Notes under the pieces: generated by a model
Told to the model about the DNA's origin: nothing
Database searches by the model: none
What the model saw: only the letters and a program-made list of their open reading frames with translations
Position numbers and translations under genes: made by a program
Assembly (NCBI GenBank): GCA_014380205.1
Contig: JACMKH010000466.1
Coordinates: 1 to 10,991 of the forward strand
Length of the DNA stretch: 10,991 nucleotides
From: Sphingomonadaceae bacterium
GTDB taxonomy: Bacteria; Pseudomonadota; Alphaproteobacteria; Sphingomonadales; Sphingomonadaceae
Direction: 5' to 3'
Shown: one piece after another, positions 1 through 6,489 of the stretch
Layout: every line of letters starts with the position of its first letter
Position numbering within the stretch: the stretch's first letter is position 1

Positions 1-1
1 G

Positions 2-202
2 GCCAGCGCGCGGCGGCGCGCGGCTTGGCTCGAGACGCTGGTGGGGAGCGAGCAGCGCGTGTTGGTCGAGCGCGCGGACGGGCGCGGGCATGCGGAGAAT
101 TTCGCCGAGGTGACGGTGACTCCTCCCCGTCATGTTGGGCGGATCGCGCGCGTCCGCATCATCGGCGTCTCCGACAACATCCTCCTCGGCGTTCCCGCAT
201 GA
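2..202 (+). CDS. mtaB: tRNA t(6)A37 methylthiotransferase MtaB, C-terminal end (partial)
   Basis: Only the last 66 codons are present; the gene enters from the left edge. MtaB is a radical-SAM enzyme that adds a methylthio group to N6-threonylcarbamoyladenosine at position 37 of tRNAs reading ANN codons. What is visible is a short basic helix and then a TRAM-like beta-barrel tail: QRVLVERADGRGHAENF, a GRI turn, and the ending VSDNILLGVPA. Dipping of this tail into a small hydrophobic ending is typical of the family. The identification rests on this tail and on position directly before ftsY, an order common in sphingomonads (often dapF-mtaB-ftsY). The catalytic CxxxCxxC domain is outside the window. 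The TGA stop overlaps the ftsY ATG (ATGA), so the two genes are probably translationally coupled. Confidence 0.75.
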   Translation, partial: ASARRRAAWLETLVGSEQRVLVERADGRGHAENFAEVTVTPPRHVGRIARVRIIGVSDNILLGVPA

Positions 203-1137
203 ACGACGCGCCGCTCTCCTGGGCCGAGCGGATGCGCGCGGGGTTCGCCAAGACGAGCGGCCGGCTCGGGGACAACCTCGCGGGTCTTGTCGGCAAGGCG
301 CAGCTCGACGAGCAAACGCTCGACGATATCGAGGAGGCGCTGATCGCGAGCGACCTCGGCCCCGGTGCGGCGGCGCGCGTGCGCGACCGGCTCGCGTCGG
401 GCCGCTTCGAGCGCCATCTCTCCGAGCTCGACATCCGCGAGATCGTCGCCGATGAGCTCGCGCAAATCCTCGCGCCCGTCGCGATCCCGCTCGACATCCA
501 TGCCTTCCCGCGCCCGCAGGTGATGCTCGTGATCGGCGTCAACGGATCGGGCAAGACCACGACGATCGCCAAGCTCGGCCATCTGTTTCAGGAGCAGGAT
601 TATTCGGTGATGCTCGTCGCGGGCGACACCTTCCGCGCCGCCGCTATCGCGCAGCTCCAGGTCTGGGCTGGGCGGATCGGCGCGCCCGTGATCGCGGGCA
701 AGGAGGGTTCGGATGCGGCGAGCCTCGTCTTCGAAGGCGTCAAGCGCGGCACCGAGCAGGGCATCGACGCGCTGATCGTCGACACCGCCGGCCGGCTCCA
801 CAACAAGCGCGAGCTGATGGACGAGCTCGCCAAGATCCGCCGCACGCTGGGGCGGCTCAACGAGGCCGCGCCGCACAACGTCATCCTCGTGCTCGACGCG
901 ACGACGGGGCAGAACGCGCTCGCGCAGATCGAGGTGTTTCGCGACGTCGCCGCCGTCACGGGGCTCGTGATGACCAAGCTCGACGGGACCGCGCGCGGCG
1001 GCGTGCTCGTCGCGGCGGCCGAGCAATATGGCTTGCCGATCCACGCGATCGGGGTGGGCGAACGGCTCGACGATCTGCGGCCCTTCGATCCGCGCGCGGT
1101 CGCGCGCGCGATTGCCGGGGCGGATGAGTTCGATTGA
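199..1137 (+). CDS. ftsY: Signal recognition particle receptor FtsY (SRP-GTPase)
   Basis: FtsY is the membrane-associated receptor that docks ribosome-SRP complexes at the Sec translocon for co-translational insertion of membrane proteins. The 312-residue protein has an N-domain four-helix bundle (about 1-100) and then the G domain. The G motifs are all intact: G1 GVNGSGKTTT at 113-122, G2 DTFRAAA at 143-149, G3 DTAGR at 195-199, G4 TKLDG at 259-263, G5 GVGE at 285-288, and the FtsY-type ending DLRPFDP at 292-298. The acidic A domain of the E. coli protein is missing, as is usual in alphaproteobacteria. I chose the ATG at 199 because it overlaps the mtaB stop and gives the normal N-domain start; an open frame extends back to 25 but reads out of frame through mtaB. 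yciB follows after 11 nt. Confidence 0.97.
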   Translation: MNDAPLSWAERMRAGFAKTSGRLGDNLAGLVGKAQLDEQTLDDIEEALIASDLGPGAAARVRDRLASGRFERHLSELDIREIVADELAQILAPVAIPLDIHAFPRPQVMLVIGVNGSGKTTTIAKLGHLFQEQDYSVMLVAGDTFRAAAIAQLQVWAGRIGAPVIAGKEGSDAASLVFEGVKRGTEQGIDALIVDTAGRLHNKRELMDELAKIRRTLGRLNEAAPHNVILVLDATTGQNALAQIEVFRDVAAVTGLVMTKLDGTARGGVLVAAAEQYGLPIHAIGVGERLDDLRPFDPRAVARAIAGADEFD

Positions 1138-1148
1138 CAGGAATACAT

Positions 1149-1757
1149 ATGACAGACCCCGTTCCAGCCAAGCAAATCACCCCCGGCCTGCGCCTTACGC
1201 TCGATTTCGGGCCGGTGCTGGTGTTCTTCGTCGTCAACTTCGCGACCAACATTTACGTCGCGACGGGCGCGTTCATGGTCGCGATGGGCGTCGCGCTGAT
1301 CGTCTCCAAGCTCAAGGCGGGTGCGATTTCGCCGATGCTCTGGTTTTCGGCGGTGATGGTGCTGATCTTCGGCGGGATCACCATCCTGCTGCACAACGAA
1401 ACCTTCATCAAGATCAAGCCGACGATCTATTACGTCTTCATCGCGGGGATCCTCGGGTTCGGGCTGTGGACCAAACGGCCGACGCTCGAGCTCGTGCTCG
1501 GCCAGGCCTATCCCGGCCTCTCGACGCGCGGCTGGAACCTGCTTTCGCGCAATTGGGCGGGCTTCTTCCTCGTGATGGCGGTGCTCAACGAGGCGGTGTG
1601 GCGCAACAGCAGCACCGATTTCTGGGTCGGCTTCAAGCTCTGGGGCGTGCTCCCCGCGACCTTCCTGTTCGCGATGCTCAACATCCCGATGCTGCTCAGG
1701 CACGGGCTCGAGATGGAGAAGGACAAGGCGCCGCCGATCCCGAAGACGGGGGAGTGA
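1149..1757 (+). CDS. yciB: Inner membrane-spanning protein YciB / septation protein IspZ
   Basis: A 202-residue polytopic inner-membrane protein of the YciB/IspZ family, which has been linked to cell envelope synthesis and division; its biochemical activity is not settled. Hydrophobic segments lie at about 19-36, 39-56, 62-81, 92-107, 136-152 and 160-185. The family signature LHNETFIKIKPT is at 81-92, and RNWAGFF and NEAVWRN follow in the fifth helix region. Length is usual for the family (about 180-210). The ATG at 1149 is preceded by AGGA at 1139-1142 at a good distance. A TTG at 1134 in the same frame would overlap the ftsY stop and adds nothing conserved, so I rejected it. It is the third gene of the mtaB-ftsY-yciB operon and ends 19 nt before the convergent sodB. 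Confidence 0.93.
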   Translation: MTDPVPAKQITPGLRLTLDFGPVLVFFVVNFATNIYVATGAFMVAMGVALIVSKLKAGAISPMLWFSAVMVLIFGGITILLHNETFIKIKPTIYYVFIAGILGFGLWTKRPTLELVLGQAYPGLSTRGWNLLSRNWAGFFLVMAVLNEAVWRNSSTDFWVGFKLWGVLPATFLFAMLNIPMLLRHGLEMEKDKAPPIPKTGE

Positions 1758-1761
1758 TGGA

Positions 1762-1784
1762 GGGGGGAGCTCGGCGCTACCCCT
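1762..1784. terminator. Weak hairpin between convergent yciB and sodB
   Basis: In the short gap between the two convergent genes, a G-run at 1763-1766 can pair with a C-run at 1780-1783, and AGC (1768-1770) with GCT (1776-1778), around a 5-nt loop with one mismatch. It overlaps the last codons of sodB. There is no T-tract on either strand. It could slow transcripts from both sides, but the support is only this pairing. Confidence 0.2.
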
Positions 1785-2400
1785 CCTGATCGGCGCGGCT
1801 CACGCCTTCGCCATCGAGGTTCTTCGCCGCGAATTCCCAGTTGAGCGCCTTGCCGAGCACCGCCTCGAGATAATCGGGCCGCTCGTTCCGGTAGTCGAGA
1901 TAATAGGCGTGCTCCCACACGTCGATCGTGAGCAGCGGCCTGATCCCCTCGTGGACCACGGGCGTGTCGGCGTCGTGGAGCGAGGTGACCTTGATCGCGC
2001 CGCCTTCGAGCACGAGCCACGCCCAGCCGCTCGCGAAATGGCCCTCGCCCTCCTCCTGGACCTTGGCGATCAGCTCGGTGGTCGAGCCGAAGCCCTCCTC
2101 GATCAGCGCGGCGAGCTTGCCCGAGGGCGCCTGCTTCTCGGGGCTAAGGCATTGCCAGAAGAAGCTGTGGTTCCAGACCTGCGCGGCGTTGTTGAACAGC
2201 GCGTCATCGCCCTTGTCGCGCGCGGCCTTGATCACCTCGGAGAGCTTGCGCCCCTCGAGCCCCGCGTCGGCGAGCGCGTCGTTGGTCTTGTCGACATAGC
2301 TCTTGTGATGCTTGCCGTGGTGGAAATCGAAGGTCTCCGCCGAGATCGTCTCGCCGAAGGCGTCCCTGGGATAGGGCAGGTCGGGAAGCTCGAAGGGCAT
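1777..2400 (-). CDS. sodB: Iron superoxide dismutase SodB
   Basis: Cytosolic Fe-type superoxide dismutase, converting superoxide to hydrogen peroxide and oxygen. The 207-residue protein has the N-terminal helical hairpin (FDFHHGKHHKSYV) and the C-terminal alpha/beta domain. The four metal ligands are visible: His27, His78 in VWNHSFFW, Asp160 and His164 in DVWEHAYYLDYRN. The glutamine at 74 in NNAAQVWNH is the residue that marks iron rather than manganese enzymes. The ending NWEFAAKNL is also typical of SodB. The start has a GAGGAG-type Shine-Dalgarno about 9 nt upstream. The gene lies 69 nt downstream of the MddA-like gene on the same strand; a strong inverted repeat lies in that gap and abuts the ribosome binding site (see the repeat entry at 2415). 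Confidence 0.96.
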   Translation of the reverse strand: MPFELPDLPYPRDAFGETISAETFDFHHGKHHKSYVDKTNDALADAGLEGRKLSEVIKAARDKGDDALFNNAAQVWNHSFFWQCLSPEKQAPSGKLAALIEEGFGSTTELIAKVQEEGEGHFASGWAWLVLEGGAIKVTSLHDADTPVVHEGIRPLLTIDVWEHAYYLDYRNERPDYLEAVLGKALNWEFAAKNLDGEGVSRADQEG

Positions 2401-2414
2401 GGGTCGCGTCTCCT

Positions 2415-2446
2415 CGGATTCGGTGGTTCTCCCACCGAACGATCCG
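2415..2446 (-). promoter_or_regulatory. Hairpin in the sodB leader
   Basis: A perfect 8-bp inverted repeat TTCGGTGG / CCACCGAA (2419-2426 and 2432-2439) surrounds a 5-nt loop. The stem can be extended with CGGAT (2415-2419) pairing ATCCG (2442-2446) at the cost of a small bulge. On the - strand it comes after the stop of the MddA-like gene and directly before the AGGAG of sodB. There is no T-run after it, so a factor-independent terminator is doubtful; a leader structure controlling sodB or a protein binding site is equally possible. Confidence 0.45.
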
Positions 2447-2469
2447 GTGACGCGAAATTTCCCCGCCGC

Positions 2470-3207
2470 TTACGCTCTGCGCCCGAGCCGCGGCGTGAGC
2501 ATGCCGACGCGGCCGCGATACTCCTCGTAATCCGTGCCGAACATCCCGACGAGATCGCGCTCCTCGTAGCGGATCGCGATGAGGATATAGATCGTCATCC
2601 CCGCCGCGAGCAGCAGATGCCCCGCGCTCATCGCGGGCGTCGCCCAGAAGGCGAGCGCGAAGCCCGCGTAGATCGGATGGCGCACGAGCCGGTAGAAGAA
2701 GGGGGTGCGGAAGCGCGGCACACCGGGCGCGTGGCCGCGCGCATGGCCCCAGACCTGATGGAGCCCGAACAGCTCGAAATGGTTGATCAGGAAGGTGCTG
2801 ATCAGCACGATCCCCCAGCCCGCCGCGAACAGCGCCCAGAGCAGCGCGGCGAGCGCCGCGTTCTCGACGCGCCAGATCTCGCCCGGGATCGGCCGCCACA
2901 GCGCGAACATCAGGATCAGCGCGAGGCTCGCGAGCAGCACATAGGTGCTGCGCTCGATCGGCGCGGGGACGATCCGCGTCCACGCGCGCTTGAACCCTTG
3001 GCGCGCCATCACGCTGTGCTGGAGCCCGAACAGGGCGATCAGGCCGAGATCGATCAGCGCCGCCTCGGTCGCTCCCGCCATCGGGCCGCGATCGACCGTT
3101 CGCGGCGCGAAGGGCAGGTCGCCGACGAAGGCGATCAGATAGAGAAAGGTCGCGAAGAAGATCAGATACGCGATCGCTCCGAACAGCAGGTAAAGCGCGC
3201 GCGCCAT
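2470..3207 (-). CDS. MddA-like methanethiol S-methyltransferase (ICMT-type membrane methyltransferase)
   Basis: A 245-residue integral membrane protein of the isoprenylcysteine carboxyl methyltransferase fold. The sequence resembles MddA, which makes dimethyl sulfide from methanethiol with S-adenosylmethionine. Hydrophobic segments are at about 5-28, 47-63, 88-103, 116-140, 180-193 and 196-212. Landmarks are LQHSVMARQGFK (62-73), ERSTYVLLASLAL (85-97), TFLINHFELFGL (138-149), and the SAM-site region RLVRHPIYAGF (173-183) followed by IRYEERDL (212-219). An open frame starts at 3240, but a GGGAGG Shine-Dalgarno at 3213-3218 falls inside it, so the ATG at 3207 is the start. It lies 73 nt after the glycosyltransferase and 69 nt before sodB, all on one strand. 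The family is sure; the exact thiol substrate is inferred. Confidence 0.85.
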   Translation of the reverse strand: MARALYLLFGAIAYLIFFATFLYLIAFVGDLPFAPRTVDRGPMAGATEAALIDLGLIALFGLQHSVMARQGFKRAWTRIVPAPIERSTYVLLASLALILMFALWRPIPGEIWRVENAALAALLWALFAAGWGIVLISTFLINHFELFGLHQVWGHARGHAPGVPRFRTPFFYRLVRHPIYAGFALAFWATPAMSAGHLLLAAGMTIYILIAIRYEERDLVGMFGTDYEEYRGRVGMLTPRLGRRA

Positions 3208-3210
3208 GGC

Positions 3211-3218
3211 TCCCTCCC
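3211..3218 (-). promoter_or_regulatory. Ribosome binding site fixing the start of the MddA-like gene
   Basis: On the - strand GGGAGGGA is followed by GCC and ATG at 3207. The GGGAGG core is 5 nt from the ATG. It would be coding sequence if the longer frame from 3240 were used, so it decides for the shorter protein. Confidence 0.6.
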
Positions 3219-3247
3219 GTCGTGTGATGCGGTTCCCCATACCACGT

Positions 3248-3269
3248 CGCGCTTCGCGGAGAAAGCGCG
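3248..3269 (-). repeat. Inverted repeat after the glycosyltransferase gene
   Basis: CGCGCTT (3248-3254) and AAGCGCG (3263-3269) form a perfect 7-bp stem with an 8-nt loop, 12 nt downstream of the glycosyltransferase stop on the - strand. There is no T-tract. It may be a weak terminator or a 3'-end stabiliser between the first two and the next two genes of the run. Confidence 0.3.
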
Positions 3270-3280
3270 GTCGCGCCCGG

Positions 3281-4045
3281 CTAGCCGCTGAACAGCGATT
3301 TGCCCTGCTTCACGTCCATGCGATGATCGACGATCAGGTTGGCGGGGGGCGGGCGCTTGCCGTCGCCGCGGAAGTTCCAGCGCTCCTCGAGCAGCTCGAG
3401 GTCGAGATCGAAGGCGTTGACGCCCGGCGCGAGGAAGCGCGCGAGCGTATATTGGTCGGTGAGCGCGAGGAAGGTGCGCTCGTCCTCGCTCAGCGCCGCG
3501 AGATCGGGGAGCTCGGCGAGCCGGCCGTCGCGCGCGGCGGCGAGGCATTCGAGCCCGAAATCGGTCCAGGCGCTGAACAGCTGCTTGGCCTTGTCGCACC
3601 GCCGCCAGGCGAGGATGCCCGTGCTGTAGAGCGGCCGCCCGATCAGCCGGCGCGAATAGCTCGCGTCCTCGGCGCATTCGGTGATCAGCAGATCGTGCGC
3701 GTCCAGCATGGCGAACGCGCTCGCGAGCTCGGCGCTGCGCACCACCGTGTCGACGTCGATGAAGAAGCTCTTGTCGTAGGGCGATTCGCGGATGCCGCGA
3801 ATCTTGTCCATCAGCCCGTTGGCCCATTCGAGCGGGTGGCGCGTGGGCGATTCGATCTCGACGATGTGATCGAAGCGCCCGGCATATTCGGGCGGGATCG
3901 CGCGGACGTTGGTGAACAGCGTGATCTCGAGCCCCGGCACGTGGCGGCGGATGCTCGCCGCGCACGACGCGCCGAGCACGACATAGCCATGGTTGCGCGT
4001 CGCCACCATGACGACGCCGCACCCCGCAAGATCGGGGGCGACCAT
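3281..4045 (-). CDS. GT-A-fold glycosyltransferase-like protein (nucleotide-diphospho-sugar transferase superfamily)
   Basis: A 254-residue soluble protein that looks like a GT8/GT-A-type glycosyltransferase, although I cannot name a characterised relative. The N-terminus reads MVATRNHGYVVLGASCAAS then LEITLFTN, a Rossmann-like opening. FFIDVDTVV at 94-102 holds the DxD metal/nucleotide-sugar motif (Asp97, Asp99). LYSTGILAWRR at 139-149 matches the usual acceptor-side NxGxxxx segment. DQYTLARFL at 197-205 and ERWNFRG at 221-227 fit the GT8 pattern, and IVDHR at 238-242 fits the final metal-binding His. No signal peptide or membrane segment is seen. The ATG at 4045 is 2 nt after the oxygenase stop with no clear Shine-Dalgarno, so translation is probably coupled; a second Met at codon 13 is an alternative start. 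Donor and acceptor are unknown. Confidence 0.7.
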   Translation of the reverse strand: MVAPDLAGCGVVMVATRNHGYVVLGASCAASIRRHVPGLEITLFTNVRAIPPEYAGRFDHIVEIESPTRHPLEWANGLMDKIRGIRESPYDKSFFIDVDTVVRSAELASAFAMLDAHDLLITECAEDASYSRRLIGRPLYSTGILAWRRCDKAKQLFSAWTDFGLECLAAARDGRLAELPDLAALSEDERTFLALTDQYTLARFLAPGVNAFDLDLELLEERWNFRGDGKRPPPANLIVDHRMDVKQGKSLFSG

Positions 4046-4047
4046 CG

Positions 4048-4677
4048 TCAGGCTGGGGGTTTGATCATCGCGTTGGCGACGATGCAGATCCGCTCGCCCG
4101 CGCCGAAGAAGGGATGGACGATGTGGCTGACATAGGCGGGGAAAATCAACAGCATCCCCGGCCGCGGCGTCACGCGGCAATGCGTCGTCTGGCCGCCAGG
4201 GATGAAGGTCATCTCCTGCGCGGGGAGCGGGTTCATCAGGTCGATCGCGCCCTGGGGGTCGGGCTTGTCGGGCACCTCGACATAATAGATGCAGCTCATG
4301 TTCGAGCCCGCGTGGACGTGCGGCGGCTGATAGTCGCGCTCGCGCGTCAGCGCCGCCCAGCCCTGCAGATGGATCCAGCCGTCGGGGATCGCGCGGATGC
4401 GGCCATAGCCCGTACGCGCGACCACCTCCATGTAGCGGCGCACGCCGTCGCGCATCAGCGAGCGAACCTCTACGATCTCGGGCGGCGGATCGTCGAACAA
4501 CGCGCCCGGCGTGTAGAAGCCGCCTTGGTGCGCGCGATTCTCGTCGTGCGACCGGCCGGCGCGCGCAAGCCGCCGCACGCTCTCGGCGACGCGCGCGTTG
4601 AGCTCCGCCCGGTCCGCGAACTGCCAGGTGAACACCGGCGTGGCGAACGCCTGCACCATGATCTGCTTGGGCTCCAT
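4048..4677 (-). CDS. Putative 2OG-Fe(II) oxygenase (TIGR02466-like)
   Basis: A 209-residue protein of the 2-oxoglutarate/Fe(II)-dependent oxygenase superfamily, closest in pattern to the uncharacterised TIGR02466 group. It opens with FATPVF (11-16) like other members. The double-stranded beta-helix core shows PPHVHAGSNMSCIYYVEVP (118-136) with candidate ligands His120 and His122, IDLMNP (145-150), and then RPGMLLIFPAYVSHIVHPF (172-190) with His185 and His188. Arg196 in GERICIVANA probably binds 2-oxoglutarate. I cannot say from the sequence which histidines bind iron. The frame is open back to 4803; I chose the ATG at 4677, with GAGGAG very close in front of it. The Met at 4659 is a real alternative. 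It leads the - strand run and is followed at 2 nt by the glycosyltransferase-like gene, which suggests a shared substrate. Confidence 0.75.
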   Translation of the reverse strand: MEPKQIMVQAFATPVFTWQFADRAELNARVAESVRRLARAGRSHDENRAHQGGFYTPGALFDDPPPEIVEVRSLMRDGVRRYMEVVARTGYGRIRAIPDGWIHLQGWAALTRERDYQPPHVHAGSNMSCIYYVEVPDKPDPQGAIDLMNPLPAQEMTFIPGGQTTHCRVTPRPGMLLIFPAYVSHIVHPFFGAGERICIVANAMIKPPA

Positions 4678-4777
4678 GCTCCTCGCGATACCAGCGGCGG
4701 CCGCAGCGCGCCAGATTCTACCCCATGATCGATCGCGCTCTTCCCCGATCGGCGTGCAGCCCATAGGGCGGTGCGCG
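4678..4777. promoter_or_regulatory. Divergent promoter gap between oxygenase and transglutaminase genes
   Basis: These 100 bases must hold the start signals for both divergent genes. I see no convincing -35/-10 pair. CGATCG occurs twice (in the middle and about 20 bases later), giving a short repeated palindrome. Nothing else stands out. Confidence 0.4.
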
Positions 4778-5602
4778 ATGCGTCTCACTGTCGAGCATGT
4801 CACGCGCTACGCCTACAGCCAGCCGCAGCGGCGGCTGATCCAGCTGTTGCGCGCGACGCCGACGAGCTTCGCCGCCCAGCATGTCGTCGCGTGGCGCGTC
4901 GGGGTCGACCGCGACGCGCGGATCAGGACGGGGCGCGACGGCTTCGGCAACATCACGACGATGCTCTATGTCGACGGGCCGGTCGACGCGATCACGCTCA
5001 CCGCAGGCGGGGAGGTGCTCACCGACGATCGCGCTGGGGTAGTTGAGGACGCGCCCGAACCGCTGCCGCCCGCGCTGTTTCTGCGCGCCTCGCCGCTCAC
5101 CCGCCCCGACGAGGCGATGCGCGTGTTCGCGCGCCGCGCCGCCGCCGACGCTCGCGACCCGCTCGAGCGGATGCACCTGATCATGGCGCGGCTGCTCGAG
5201 ACGATCCGCTACGTCCCCACGCTCGATGCGGTCGAGCGCGACGCCGCGAGCGCGTTCCACGCCTCCTCGGGAGTGTGCCAGGATCACGCGCACATCTTCT
5301 GCGCGATCGCGCGTGAGACCGGCATCCCCGCGCGCTACGTCTCGGGCCATCTCTTCCGCCGCGACGGGCTCGAGCTTCAGGAGGCGAGCCACGCTTGGGC
5401 CGAGGCATGCATCCCCGATCTCGGCTGGGTCGGCTTCGATCCCGCCAACGGCATCTCGCCCGACGACGCCTATATCCGCGTCGCCTGCGGGCTCGACTAT
5501 CGGGACGCCGCGCCCGGCGCAGGACGGCGCGTCGGCGGCGGCGAGGAGCGGCTCAAGGTCGACGTCCGTGTCGCGCAGGCGCGGAGCCAGGCGCAGAGCT
5601 GA
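4778..5602 (+). CDS. Bacterial transglutaminase-like cysteine protease/amidase family protein
   Basis: A 274-residue cytoplasmic protein of the bacterial transglutaminase-like family. Residues 1-80 form the beta-rich N-terminal region seen in this group (MRLTVEHVTRYAYSQP...RLIQLLRATP). The papain-like catalytic core follows with the triad visible: Cys167 in SSGVCQDHAHIF, His205 in ASHAWAEA, and Asp221 in WVGFDPANG. The family is thought to cleave or form amide bonds and is commonly encoded with an ATP-grasp protein, an alpha-E protein and the Anbu peptidase. Here Anbu is the next gene, 116 nt downstream on the same strand; the other two are absent. The ATG at 4778 starts the conserved MRLTVEHVT; the open frame upstream (from 4598) reads through the divergent oxygenase gene. 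No strong Shine-Dalgarno is seen, only a G-rich AGGGCGG. No signal peptide. Confidence 0.9.
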   Translation: MRLTVEHVTRYAYSQPQRRLIQLLRATPTSFAAQHVVAWRVGVDRDARIRTGRDGFGNITTMLYVDGPVDAITLTAGGEVLTDDRAGVVEDAPEPLPPALFLRASPLTRPDEAMRVFARRAAADARDPLERMHLIMARLLETIRYVPTLDAVERDAASAFHASSGVCQDHAHIFCAIARETGIPARYVSGHLFRRDGLELQEASHAWAEACIPDLGWVGFDPANGISPDDAYIRVACGLDYRDAAPGAGRRVGGGEERLKVDVRVAQARSQAQS

Positions 5603-5718
5603 GGCGAAATGAGGCGGGCCGTGACCCGCTATCCACAAAATGCGCCGGATTCCGGCTTCTCGCATCCGCACAATCGGGTTAGGCGAGGATCGCCCTGGGG
5701 CGGCGGCGGCGGAATCGC
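5603..5718 (+). other. Gap between transglutaminase and anbu genes, with short palindromes
   Basis: This stretch holds two small hairpins. GCGGG/CCCGC flanks 6 nt soon after the stop, and the near-palindrome GCCGGATTCCGGC lies at 5643-5655. Between them is CTATCCACA, one base from a DnaA box. No gene and no clear promoter is seen. It could carry a separate anbu promoter. Confidence 0.3.
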
Positions 5719-6489
5719 ATGACCTATTGTCTTGGAATGCTGCTCGAAGCAGGCCTCGTGATGATGGCCGACACGCGCACCAACGCGGGCGTCGACAACA
5801 TCTCCTCGTACAAGAAGCTCCACATTCTCGAGTCGAGCGAGGCGATGTGCGTGATCGCGTGCACCGCGGGCAATCTCTCGGTCAGCCAGCTCGCCTTCAA
5901 CTATCTCGCCGAAGGGCTCCCCGAGATCGAGGAGGGCGCCGGGCGGCGACGGATCGCCGGCATGGCCAACATGCACCGCGTCGCGGGCCTCGTCGGCGAG
6001 GCGATCCACTGCGCGCGCGAGGAGATCAAGGAGGCGACCGGCGAGAATCAATATGATTTCACCGCCTCGATGCTTGTAGGCGGGCGCTTCGCGGGGCGGC
6101 CGCTGAGGCTGTTCCACATCTACAGCGTGGGCAATTTCATCTCGTGCCAGCCCGACCGTCCGTTCCTCCAGATCGGCGAGACCAAATACGGCAGGCCGAT
6201 CCTCGATCGCGCGGCGCGCTGGGAGATGGCGCTCGACGATGCGGTCAAGACGGGGCTCTTGTCGTTCGATTCGACGATGCGGTCGAACCTCGGCGTCGGC
6301 CGCCCGATCGATCTCGCGGTGCTGCCCGCCGACGAGGGCCAGCCGATGCTGACGCGCCGGATCGAGGAGGAGGACGCATATTTCGACGAGCTCTCGCGAC
6401 TGTGGGCGAAGGCGCTCGCCGAGGTGCGGAAGGGAATCCCCATGCCGCCGTTCATGGCGGGGGTGGGCGGGGCGCAGGCGGCAGGCTAA
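5719..6489 (+). CDS. Anbu, proteasome-type peptidase
   Basis: A 256-residue member of the Anbu family (ancestral beta subunit, COG3484), a self-assembling Ntn-hydrolase related to proteasome beta subunits and HslV. The protein begins MTYCLG, so removal of Met exposes the nucleophilic Thr. Counting from that Thr, Asp17 lies in [10 protein letters not shown] and Lys31/Lys32 in SSYKKL, matching the proteasome Thr1/Asp17/Lys33 set. SVGNF (131-ish), [18 protein letters not shown] and [21 protein letters not shown] are hallmark Anbu segments. Length is normal. The ATG at 5719 must be right, since the Thr has to be residue 2; the Shine-Dalgarno is weak. It follows a transglutaminase-like gene, its usual partner. 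It overlaps bpt tail to tail by 4 nt. Natural substrates are not known. Confidence 0.93.
   Translation: MTYCLGMLLEAGLVMMADTRTNAGVDNISSYKKLHILESSEAMCVIACTAGNLSVSQLAFNYLAEGLPEIEEGAGRRRIAGMANMHRVAGLVGEAIHCAREEIKEATGENQYDFTASMLVGGRFAGRPLRLFHIYSVGNFISCQPDRPFLQIGETKYGRPILDRAARWEMALDDAVKTGLLSFDSTMRSNLGVGRPIDLAVLPADEGQPMLTRRIEEEDAYFDELSRLWAKALAEVRKGIPMPPFMAGVGGAQAAG

Noticed and set aside
25..198. N-terminal extension of ftsY
   Set aside because: It reads out of frame through the mtaB 3' end. The ATG at 199 overlaps the mtaB stop and gives the expected N domain.
1909..3291. Long + strand frame over sodB and the MddA-like gene
   Set aside because: Arg/Glu/Ala-rich shadow antisense to two well supported genes, with no ribosome binding site or domain.
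5630..5638. CTATCCACA, one base off a DnaA box
   Set aside because: A single near-match with no AT-rich unwinding region or cluster of boxes; not an origin.
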